A stretch of DNA of 12,902 nt. It comes from Phycisphaerae bacterium (GTDB lineage: Bacteria > Planctomycetota > Phycisphaerae > UBA1845 > Fen-1342). Each line of letters begins with the position of its first letter. Positions within the stretch are counted from its first letter, which is position 1. Below are positions 1 to 5,855 of the stretch, piece after piece. The notes beneath the pieces are model-generated. The model did not search any database and had not been told where the DNA came from. It saw only the letters and a program-made list of their open reading frames with translations. The stretch is from assembly GCA_026984555.1 (NCBI GenBank), contig JALSRY010000370.1, forward strand, positions 1 through 12,902. Reading direction: 5' to 3'. Position numbers and translations under genes: made by a program.

Positions 1-1059
1 CGTTCCTCGCGGATACCAATACTTGATTTCGCGCGATGCCCGGTCGTCGAGTCGCTTGACGTGCCCGTCAAAGAAAACCGCGTTGATCTCTCCGGGGTTG
101 TCCCGCACGCTTTCGGTCAGCCGCGCGCGGTCGGTACATCCGTGGCGGTAGGACCAGACCAGGTTCTTTCCCTGCGCGGCGGGGAAGCTGCCCGCACTGA
201 CGCTCTGGCCGTCCCAGTTCTTGGTGCCGCTCTTGACGCCGTAGGCCTGCGAGCCGCACCACCACGCGCCGTTGCTGGCGAACGCGCCGAACCAGTCGGC
301 ATCGGGGGAGACGTCGAAATCGATGGAGCCGTCGGCGGCGAGATAGCGCATGCCGTCGGCGGCGAGAACTTTTTCGGCGTTCGCGCCGACCTTATCGACA
401 CGGGACACGTAGTCGGTGGGGTGGTAGGCGGCAAAACTCGTGCTGGCGACCTTGGCCCGGACGGTGACGGGGCGCCCGCTGGCGGTCCGACCCTTGGCAA
501 TGACGCGCCGGGCGTAGTTCTGGCCCCACCACTGGAAATGGGCCGGCATGAGATAGCTCAGGGGGGCCATCTGGGAGATGATGTCGTCGGTGAAATCAGC
601 CGCGTCGGGCACGCCGCTGAGCCCCGGGGGGTAGAGGTAATCGACGCGCAGGCCTTGCTGCGACGGGCAGGCGTAATCCGTGACGAGTGTGCGGATGCGT
701 TCTGCACGGTTGGCGCCCAGCTCGGTCTCGTACCGGAGGGAGGGACTCATCCAGTCGTAGTTCTGCACCGGCGTGTCGGGGCGGCGCAGCGAGGCCGCGT
801 CGTTGCCACGACCGCCGATGGTCGCGGCGACGCCGGTGGTGTTGATGCCGGGGATCCAACTGTTGTTTTCGCTGGAGTAGGTTTGGACCCCGCGGGCCAG
901 CGCACGTAGCTGGACGCCGCACTTGGCCGCGCGGGCCTTCTCGCGGGCACACTTGAGGCTGGGCAGGAGGATCGAGATCAACAAGGCGATGATGGCGACG
1001 ACGACCAGCAGCTCGATGAGCGTAAACGCGGGACGTCGCGAGGACTGGGGCGGATGCAT
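1..1059 (-). CDS. DUF1559 / H-X9-DG family type II pseudopilin (3' end outside window)
   Basis: The gene reads leftward and runs off the window, so 353 codons are present without a stop. The N-terminus is a short basic leader and then the prepilin signature FTLIELLVVVAIIALLISIL (residues 12-31), with the conserved Glu at residue 16, mature position 5. The residue before the cleavage site is Ala, where Gly is usual. A CPS motif near residue 130 and a C-terminal FFDGHV block are typical of DUF1559 proteins, a planctomycete family of pseudopilin-like surface proteins thought to be processed by a prepilin peptidase. The His preceding the DG lies 24 residues away from it instead of 9. The ATG at 1059 is supported by GGAGG (minus strand, 1071-1075) 11 nt upstream. 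It lies 26 bp downstream of the small membrane protein gene on the same strand, so an operon is likely. Family assignment is firm; the specific role is unknown. Confidence 0.93.
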   Translation of the reverse strand, partial: MHPPQSSRRPAFTLIELLVVVAIIALLISILLPSLKCAREKARAAKCGVQLRALARGVQTYSSENNSWIPGINTTGVAATIGGRGNDAASLRRPDTPVQNYDWMSPSLRYETELGANRAERIRTLVTDYACPSQQGLRVDYLYPPGLSGVPDAADFTDDIISQMAPLSYLMPAHFQWWGQNYARRVIAKGRTASGRPVTVRAKVASTSFAAYHPTDYVSRVDKVGANAEKVLAADGMRYLAADGSIDFDVSPDADWFGAFASNGAWWCGSQAYGVKSGTKNWDGQSVSAGSFPAAQGKNLVWSYRHGCTDRARLTESVRDNPGEINAVFFDGHVKRLDDRASREIKYWYPRGT

Positions 1060-1085
1060 GGTGTCAGAAGCCTCCACGATTTGGA

Positions 1086-1436
1086 TTACTGGGGGTTCTT
1101 GCGAACCACGAGCGTTTCCGGATCAACGTATTTATTAAGTCCGTTTTTCTCGAGCTGTTGAATGACGGCCCGCTGGCGCGGGTCGATCACGAGCTGGCCA
1201 TCCTCGGTCTGATGGCACGGCACGAGGGTCTTTTCGTGCGTCTCGGGGTTCTCGCGCGGCAATACCGTCGGCGACCGCTTGAACCAGAACGTCTTGCCCG
1301 TCTTGACGCAGATATACTCCACCTGGCCGCTGCGCTTGGGCGCCTCGGCGTTCTGGAACGCGAACAGCGCGATGGCCGCCGCAATCAACACAACCACGAG
1401 GGCGATCTTGCCCGCGTTGGCTTTGACAGCTTCCAT
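1086..1436 (-). CDS. Small single-pass membrane-anchored protein, function unknown
   Basis: A 116-residue protein with a basic N-terminus (MEAVKANAGK), one hydrophobic helix at about residues 9-27 and a hydrophilic, probably periplasmic, remainder. The soluble part has two isolated cysteines, C43 in YICVKTGKTF and C74 in KTLVPCHQ. They flank a segment resembling the TGxxTLxPxxC pattern I recall from small planctomycete zinc-ribbon-like proteins, here with one Cys per knuckle; that comparison is from memory. It lies 26 bp upstream of the DUF1559 pseudopilin on the same strand, which suggests co-expression and perhaps a role in assembly or processing of the pseudopilin. An in-frame GTG at 1466 would add 10 residues (METRRPRGVR). 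I prefer the ATG at 1436 because the membrane helix then sits at the N-terminus, although only a weak GGGG precedes it. It is a real gene by codon pattern and context; the function is not assigned. Confidence 0.75.
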   Translation of the reverse strand: MEAVKANAGKIALVVVLIAAAIALFAFQNAEAPKRSGQVEYICVKTGKTFWFKRSPTVLPRENPETHEKTLVPCHQTEDGQLVIDPRQRAVIQQLEKNGLNKYVDPETLVVRKNPQ

Positions 1437-1580
1437 TCTCACACCCCGCGGCCGGCGCGTTTCCACCGGTCCGCCGCGTCTGGTTGTTTCCCCGTGGGTT
1501 CACGCGCGTTGCGTGAGAGACAATTCAACTCGCCGTTGGCTTCCCATGCTCTCGACGCGCTGCGCGGGAAGTTACCATCA

Positions 1581-1590
1581 GATTATAATC
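1581..1590. promoter_or_regulatory. Perfect AT palindrome, possible divergent -10 elements
   Basis: The sequence GATTATAATC is a perfect 10-bp palindrome in an otherwise GC-dominated 289-bp gap between two divergent genes (small membrane protein, minus; GNAT, plus). It contains TATAAT on the plus strand (1584-1589) and, by symmetry, on the minus strand (1587-1582). No good -35 hexamer lies 16-18 bp from either. Either a promoter core or an operator is possible, and the call rests only on composition and position. Confidence 0.3.
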
Positions 1591-1710
1591 GTTTTCCCAT
1601 TTCCGTGCGATGGGGCGGGCGGCAAGAAGTGAACCCGCCGGCCCGGACGTGGGCGGACCGCGACCGGCACGGGCGGCCCCCGGAGGCTTGCGGCGGCCTT
1701 CCCTCGGGAC

Positions 1711-1722
1711 GGCCGATCGGCC
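1711..1722. repeat. 12-bp perfect palindrome next to GNAT start
   Basis: GGCCGATCGGCC is a perfect 12-bp palindrome ending 3 nt before the ATG at 1726, where a Shine-Dalgarno would normally lie. It could be a repressor site or a short RNA hairpin over the translation start. In GC-rich DNA such palindromes also occur by chance, so the functional call is weak. Confidence 0.3.
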
Positions 1723-1725
1723 AAG

Positions 1726-2640
1726 ATGTCGTTCATGAGCACGTTTGTGATCGAGCCTGCGACGCCGAGCCATCTCGACGATCTGTACGCGATCGCCGCC
1801 GCCGCGGGCGTACATGACCATTTCAGTCCCGCGTTGCTGCACGAGAAGCTCTTCGCGGCCCCGCGTCCGGACCAGTTTGGTTGGCGTGTGCTGGCGGCGG
1901 TTGCGAACGGGACGATCGTGGGCTTTGCCCAAGGCGTGGTGCGGCCGGCGGCGCGGAAGGCCTGGCTGGGGCTGTTCGCGGTCACGCCGACCTGGCGCCG
2001 CCGGGGGGTCGCGAGTGCGTTGCTGGCAGCGCTGCGCGATTCCTGGCCGCGAGACATCGGCGAGATCGAGGCGTTGGCGATCCCGGGCAATTATTTCACG
2101 CCGGGGATCGACCCACGATATACCGCGGGCCTGTGTTTTCTGGAACGAACCGGGTTCGAGCGGTTCCGCGATTGTGTGAATCTGCGGGCGGAACTGAAGG
2201 CGGATTTCGACACCTCGGCCGAGCAGGAGCGGCTCGCCGCGGCGGGGATCGAGATTCGCCGCGCGCGGATGGATGACGACGCACTGCTCGATGCGTTTTT
2301 CGAGGAACATTTTGGCGCGGACTGGCGGTTCGAGGCGGCCCTGGCGCTGGCGAACGAACCGCCGGCGTTGCACCTGGCGTTGCGAGACGGGCGGATCATC
2401 GCGTTTTCGGCGCACTCGGGACAGAACCGGGAGTGGGGGTTCTTCGGGCCGATGGGGACATCGCCGGCGGCCCGCGGGCACGGGTTGGGGCGGGTTTTGT
2501 TGTGGCGCTGCCTCAACGACCTGCGCGCCGCGGGCCACCGTTCCGCGGTGATCCCGTGGGTGGGGCCGATCGCCTTCTACCACCAGTGGGCCGGCTGCGT
2601 GGTCGAGCGGGTGTTCTGGCGTTATCGGCTGGCGCCGTAG
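1726..2640 (+). CDS. Tandem GNAT-family N-acetyltransferase
   Basis: A 304-residue cytosolic protein built from two GNAT folds. The first spans about residues 7-155 and has a full acetyl-CoA-binding motif A, VTPTWRRRGVASALL (86-100), followed by the NYFTPGIDPRY...FLERTGFE segment seen in many GNAT proteins. The second spans about 175-304, with motif A as GTSPAARGHGLGRVLL (244-259) and a late IAFYHQWAGC segment matching the usual position of the substrate-side Tyr and Trp. Both P-loops look intact, so both halves could bind acetyl-CoA. The substrate cannot be read from sequence; an amine of a small molecule or peptide is the family expectation. ATG 1726 is the first start; ATG 1735 would remove only three residues, and neither has a strong Shine-Dalgarno. 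It is convergent with the ACT gene, with a 34-bp gap, and has no clear functional partner. Confidence 0.9.
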   Translation: MSFMSTFVIEPATPSHLDDLYAIAAAAGVHDHFSPALLHEKLFAAPRPDQFGWRVLAAVANGTIVGFAQGVVRPAARKAWLGLFAVTPTWRRRGVASALLAALRDSWPRDIGEIEALAIPGNYFTPGIDPRYTAGLCFLERTGFERFRDCVNLRAELKADFDTSAEQERLAAAGIEIRRARMDDDALLDAFFEEHFGADWRFEAALALANEPPALHLALRDGRIIAFSAHSGQNREWGFFGPMGTSPAARGHGLGRVLLWRCLNDLRAAGHRSAVIPWVGPIAFYHQWAGCVVERVFWRYRLAP

Positions 2641-2658
2641 GCTCTCGCCACGTGCCAT

Positions 2659-2674
2659 CCCCGGGGGCGCGGGG
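2659..2674. terminator. Short GC hairpin between convergent genes
   Basis: CCCCG (2659-2663) pairs with CGGGG (2670-2674) across a 6-nt loop in the 34-bp gap between the convergent GNAT and ACT genes. It could serve as a bidirectional terminator. It has no T-tract and only 5 bp, so confidence is low. Confidence 0.3.
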
Positions 2675-3103
2675 CTACCCGAGCTTGGACGTAAGCACCT
2701 GCGCGGCGCGGATGGCGTCGTCGTCGTCCTGGAAGGCGATGTAGAAAACGCAGCGGTCGCCGATCGCGGCGCCGGAAAAGCCACGCATGTTGATGGCGGC
2801 GTCGGCGATGAGCTTGGTCAGTCCGGCGGCGAGCCCGGGCCGGTTCGGGCCTTCGATCCGCAGGGTGTGCAGCCCGGAGGCTTTCTGGAGCCCGGTTTCG
2901 CGGGCGGCCTCGAGCTGCCGATCGCCCTTGAGGGGTGCGAGAAACAACACGCCGAAGCCGGGTTTTTCGGGCATGCGTCTGGCGATCATGAAGTCGAGGT
3001 TTGCGTCGGCTCTCATCACGCCTTCGAGTTTTCGAGCCAGAGCCCCGGGGGCGTCCTCGACCTCGCCGACCCAGATATCTTCCCGCGTGATTTCGTATGC
3101 CAT
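2675..3103 (-). CDS. Tandem ACT-domain protein (probable amino-acid-sensing regulator)
   Basis: A 142-residue soluble protein made of two ACT domains and little else. ACT1 covers about residues 8-70, with the hallmark turn EDAPGALARKLEGV and a second strand ending GFGVLFLAPL. ACT2 covers about 77-142, with GPNRPGLAAGLTKLIADAAI and a CVFYIAFQDDDDA strand. ACT domains bind small ligands, usually amino acids, and freestanding pairs resemble GcvR-type regulators; no DNA-binding or catalytic domain is present. The start at 3103 has AGGAAGG about 7 nt upstream on the minus strand. The gene begins 45 bp after the AmrS-type gene on the same strand, so the two are probably co-transcribed. Ligand and partner are unknown. 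The domain call is secure, the regulatory role is inferred. Confidence 0.88.
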   Translation of the reverse strand: MAYEITREDIWVGEVEDAPGALARKLEGVMRADANLDFMIARRMPEKPGFGVLFLAPLKGDRQLEAARETGLQKASGLHTLRIEGPNRPGLAAGLTKLIADAAINMRGFSGAAIGDRCVFYIAFQDDDDAIRAAQVLTSKLG

Positions 3104-3148
3104 GGCTGGTCCTTCCTCGTGGTTGCGCCGGGGGATGCCGGCGCCGGG

Positions 3149-4240
3149 CTATGCCGGAGCTTGTTGGGAGCCACGCGGCTGCCAGATGCCGGCGATGCGT
3201 TCGCCGCAATCGGGGCAGCACGCGCCCTTCAGGTGGTTTTCGCGGACGGAGAAGCCGTGCCGCACGATGAGTTCCCGGCCGCAGCCGGGGCAACAGGTGT
3301 TTTCACAATGTTCGACCATCCCGGGCAGGTTGCCGGCGTAGACGTAGCGCAAGCCCTCGCGCCGGCCGATATCCCAGGCGCGGCGCAGGGTTGCGGCGGG
3401 GGTTCGGCCGCGGTCGTTCATCTTGTAGTCGGGGTGAAAGGCGGTGACGTGCCAGGGGATGTCGGGCGAGACGCCGGCGAGAAACGCCGCCATCCGGGCA
3501 AGTTCGTCGTCGGAGTCGTTCAGGCCGGGGACGACGAGCGTCACGACCTCGATCCAGAAGTTCATCTGGTGCAGTCGGCGGATGGTATCGAGGACGGATT
3601 CGAGTCGGCCGCCGAGGGCCCGGTAGGTTTTTTCGCAGAACGCCTTGAGGTCGACGTTGCACACGTCTACCCAAGGCCGGATGTATTCGAGCACTTCGGG
3701 CGTGGCGTTGCCGTTGGAGACGTAGGCGCCGAGGAGGCCGTGGTCGCGACCGAGCCGAAAAATCTGGACGGCCCATTCGCTGGTGATCAACGGCTCGTTG
3801 TAGGTACTCGTGATGACGGGGCAATGGTGTTCGACGGCGAGCTCGACGATGCGTCGAGCGCTGACGAATCGCGGGCGCACGACGGCGCGTTCGTCGCGCA
3901 ACGTCTGGCTGGTCATCCAGTTCTGGCAAAAGGGACAGTGGAAGTTGCATCCGAGCATCCCGAAGGACAGCGCTCCGGCGCCCGGGAGGACGTGATAAAA
4001 CGGCTTCTTCTCGATCGGGTCCACCGCGAGCGCGGAGACGTAGCCGGTGGGGACGCGCAACATTCCGTCGCGATGGAAACGCACGAAGCAGGCCCCGTGC
4101 CGGCCCTTGCGCACCAGGCAGCGATGCCCGCACGCCAGGCAGCGCAGCGCATCGCCGTCCTCCCGCCGGGTCAGCGCTTCCGCGGCGGGCATGGTGTGTT
4201 CTTCGAGCAGCGTGCGCAGCGAAACGGCGGATTCGGTCAT
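3149..4240 (-). CDS. amrS: AmmeMemoRadiSam system radical SAM enzyme
   Basis: A 363-residue cytosolic radical SAM protein. The [4Fe-4S] motif CNFHCPFC (C98, C102, C105) follows SFGMLG, and STYNEPLIT and NVDLKAF match the PflA-like radical SAM core. An N-terminal cysteine cluster (C34, C37, C41, C51) and a C-terminal double-knuckle region (CCPGCGRELIVR...CCPDCGERIAGIW) are characteristic of the AmrS family, named for its genomic association with AMMECR1 and Memo homologues. The reaction is not established to my knowledge. The open frame extends to 4342, but the ATG at 4240 is chosen because GGAGG (minus strand, 4249-4253) sits 8 nt upstream and family similarity begins after it. The tandem-ACT gene follows at 45 bp. 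AMMECR1 and Memo genes are absent from this window. Confidence 0.92.
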   Translation of the reverse strand: MTESAVSLRTLLEEHTMPAAEALTRREDGDALRCLACGHRCLVRKGRHGACFVRFHRDGMLRVPTGYVSALAVDPIEKKPFYHVLPGAGALSFGMLGCNFHCPFCQNWMTSQTLRDERAVVRPRFVSARRIVELAVEHHCPVITSTYNEPLITSEWAVQIFRLGRDHGLLGAYVSNGNATPEVLEYIRPWVDVCNVDLKAFCEKTYRALGGRLESVLDTIRRLHQMNFWIEVVTLVVPGLNDSDDELARMAAFLAGVSPDIPWHVTAFHPDYKMNDRGRTPAATLRRAWDIGRREGLRYVYAGNLPGMVEHCENTCCPGCGRELIVRHGFSVRENHLKGACCPDCGERIAGIWQPRGSQQAPA

Positions 4241-4248
4241 GTCGTGAT

Positions 4249-4253
4249 CCTCC
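4249..4253 (-). promoter_or_regulatory. Ribosome binding site fixing the amrS start
   Basis: On the minus strand this reads GGAGG, with 8 nt to the ATG at 4240. It argues against the 34-residue longer frame that starts at 4342. Confidence 0.75.
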
Positions 4254-4303
4254 GTCGTGCGAACCGCTCCCGCGCATGGGGTCTGTCCGGGACGTGAGAC
4301 GGA

Positions 4304-4336
4304 CTCGACCCGGATGCGGTACCACCGCGGGTCGAG
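4304..4336 (-). terminator. 9-bp inverted repeat, terminator candidate for ugd
   Basis: CTCGACCCG (4304-4312) pairs perfectly with CGGGTCGAG (4328-4336) across 15 nt. Within the loop CGGT and ACCG can extend the stem with a bulge. It begins 18 bp after the ugd stop, in the gap before amrS on the same strand. No T-tract follows, so it may be an intrinsic terminator of the GC-rich type or a processing hairpin. It suggests that ugd and amrS are separate transcripts. Confidence 0.55.
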
Positions 4337-4354
4337 CGGCACGCGCGCGATCGC

Positions 4355-5677
4355 CTACGCGGTGTCGGGCCGCAGCGGCGGACGGCCGACGGCGTAGTAC
4401 TCGAAATTGTAGCGCGCCATCGTGCGCGGGTCGTAGATGTTGCGACCATCGAAGACCAGCGGCTGGCGCAGGAGCTCGCGGATGCGTTCGAAGTCCGGGC
4501 TACGGTATTCCATCCATTCCGTGACGATCACGAGCGCGTCGGCCTCGCGGAGCGCTTCGTAGTTGTTTTCGTGGTAGGCGATGCGCTGGCCGAAGACGGC
4601 ACGGGTGTTCTCGATGGCCCGCGGATCGTGCACGGCTACCGCGGCGCCGGCGGCGAGCAGTCTTTCGATGATGGTGATGGCCGGGGCCTCGCGGATGTCG
4701 TCGGTGTTGGGTTTGAACGCCAGCCCCCACAACGCGACCCGGCACCCGTGCAAGTCGGGACCGAGCCGCCGGGCGATCTTGGCGACCATGCGCAGGCGCT
4801 GCGTGTCGTTGCGCCGGTGGACGGCTTCGAGGATTTCGCAGCTCGCGCCCGCCGCCCGCCCGAAACTCGCCAGCGCCTGAACATCCTTGGGAAAACAGCT
4901 CCCGCCGTAACCCACGCCCGGATACAGGAAGTGGTAGCCGACGCGGGTATCGGCCCCCATGCCCCGGCGGACTTCGTCCACGTCGGCGTTCATGCGTTCG
5001 CACAGCTCGGCGATTTCGTTGATGAAGCTGATGCGGGTGGCGAGGTAGGCATTGGCGGCGTACTTGGACATCTCGGAGGCCCGGCGGCTCATGACCATGA
5101 TGGGCTTGTTGTTTCGGACGAAGGGTTTGTAGAGCGAGGCGACGATCTGGCCGGCGTCGGCATCTTCGGCCCCGACGATCACGCGGTCGGGCCGCAGGAA
5201 ATCCTCGACTGCGCTGCCCTCCTTGAGGAACTCGGGGTTGCTCACGACGTGCAGGGCGTGGTCGGTTTCGGAGCGCATGATGGTTTCGAGGCGGTCGCAG
5301 GTACCCACGGGCACGGTGCTCTTGATCGCGACGATGGCCGGACCGCGCAATCCGCGCGCCGCGGCCCGGGCCGCCGCCTCGATGAAGGTCAGGTCGGCCG
5401 AGCCGTCGTCGCGGGGCGGGGTGCCGACCGCGAGGAACACCACCTGCGCGCGGGCGACGCCCTCGGCCGTGTCGGTCGTGAAGCGGATTCGTCCCGCGTG
5501 GAGATTGGCGCGCAGAATCTCGGCGAGGCCCGGCTCGTAGATGATCGGGTCGCCCGCCGACAACCGCCGCACCTTCTCGGCGTCGGTGTCCACGGCGACG
5601 ACATGGTTGCCGCTGTCGGCGAGGCAGGCTCCGGTGACGAGCCCCACGTATCCGCTGCCGATGACGCACAATCGCAT
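4355..5677 (-). CDS. ugd: UDP-glucose 6-dehydrogenase
   Basis: A 440-residue cytosolic enzyme that oxidises UDP-glucose to UDP-glucuronate with two NAD+. The N-terminal Rossmann domain opens with MRLCVIGSGYVGLVTGACLA (residues 1-20), giving the GxGYVGL nucleotide loop. Family landmarks follow: VGTPP (near 85), STVPVGT, NPEFLKEG (147-154), the linker helix YAANAYLATRISFINE, and the catalytic loop GVGYGGSCFPKD with the nucleophile Cys at about 261. The C-terminal domain carries WGLAFKPNTDDIREAP and FDGRNIYDP. Length is normal for the single-chain bacterial type (UDP-glucose/GDP-mannose dehydrogenase family). The ATG at 5677 is preferred over the GTG at 5683 because AGGAGG lies 9 nt upstream of the ATG but only 3 nt from the GTG. 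It is divergent from the UXS-type decarboxylase gene, which probably consumes its product. Confidence 0.96.
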   Translation of the reverse strand: MRLCVIGSGYVGLVTGACLADSGNHVVAVDTDAEKVRRLSAGDPIIYEPGLAEILRANLHAGRIRFTTDTAEGVARAQVVFLAVGTPPRDDGSADLTFIEAAARAAARGLRGPAIVAIKSTVPVGTCDRLETIMRSETDHALHVVSNPEFLKEGSAVEDFLRPDRVIVGAEDADAGQIVASLYKPFVRNNKPIMVMSRRASEMSKYAANAYLATRISFINEIAELCERMNADVDEVRRGMGADTRVGYHFLYPGVGYGGSCFPKDVQALASFGRAAGASCEILEAVHRRNDTQRLRMVAKIARRLGPDLHGCRVALWGLAFKPNTDDIREAPAITIIERLLAAGAAVAVHDPRAIENTRAVFGQRIAYHENNYEALREADALVIVTEWMEYRSPDFERIRELLRQPLVFDGRNIYDPRTMARYNFEYYAVGRPPLRPDTA

Positions 5678-5686
5678 AACCACAAG

Positions 5687-5692
5687 CCTCCT
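5687..5692 (-). promoter_or_regulatory. Ribosome binding site fixing the ugd start
   Basis: On the minus strand this is a full AGGAGG, 9 nt from the ATG at 5677 and only 3 nt from the alternative GTG at 5683. Spacing favours the ATG. Confidence 0.8.
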
Positions 5693-5706
5693 GGGCGAAC
5701 TGCGCC

Positions 5707-5729
5707 GGCGGGGGCCGCACGCCCCCGCC
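5707..5729 (-). promoter_or_regulatory. Leader hairpin upstream of ugd
   Basis: GGCGGGGGC (5707-5715) and GCCCCCGCC (5721-5729) form a perfect 9-bp stem with a 5-nt loop, about 30 bp upstream of the ugd start codon and 15 bp before its Shine-Dalgarno. No gene ends here, because the flanking genes diverge, so it is not a conventional terminator. It could be a leader hairpin affecting translation or attenuation, or a protein site. Function is inferred from position only. Confidence 0.4.
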
Positions 5730-5760
5730 TGGCCGGATTCGCGTGGATTCCGTAGTGTTC

Positions 5761-5768
5761 ACTATAAT
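5761..5768. promoter_or_regulatory. Candidate -10 region of the divergent ugd/uxs promoters
   Basis: ACTATAAT gives TATAAT on the plus strand (5763-5768, toward uxs) and TATAGT on the minus strand (5766-5761, toward ugd). It is the most AT-rich part of the 178-bp divergent spacer. No convincing -35 hexamer lies at the right distance on either strand, so this is a candidate only. Confidence 0.4.
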
Positions 5769-5819
5769 TGAGTTTGGACTTCGAGGGGACCGGCGCCGCC
5801 GGCCGGCAGACAATCTTTT

Positions 5820-5840
5820 CGCCTCCGGGCGGCGGAGGCG
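5820..5840 (+). promoter_or_regulatory. Leader hairpin upstream of uxs
   Basis: CGCCTCCG (5820-5827) and CGGAGGCG (5833-5840) form a perfect 8-bp stem with a 5-nt loop. It ends 4 nt before the GGAG (5845-5848) that serves the ATG at 5856. It could influence ribosome access. It is the counterpart of the hairpin in the ugd leader on the other side of the promoter region. Confidence 0.4.
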
Positions 5841-5855
5841 TCGCGGAGAAAAACG

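Noticed and set aside
1158-1817. 219-codon open frame on the plus strand over the first divergent spacer
   Set aside because: It is antisense to the small membrane protein gene and overlaps the GNAT start out of frame, with no ribosome binding site or domain.
2867-4297. 476-codon open frame on the plus strand
   Set aside because: It is antisense to amrS and the ACT gene, both of which have clear motifs and ribosome binding sites on the minus strand.
4241-4342. 34-residue N-terminal extension of AmrS
   Set aside because: GGAGG at good spacing before the ATG at 4240, and no family similarity in the extension.
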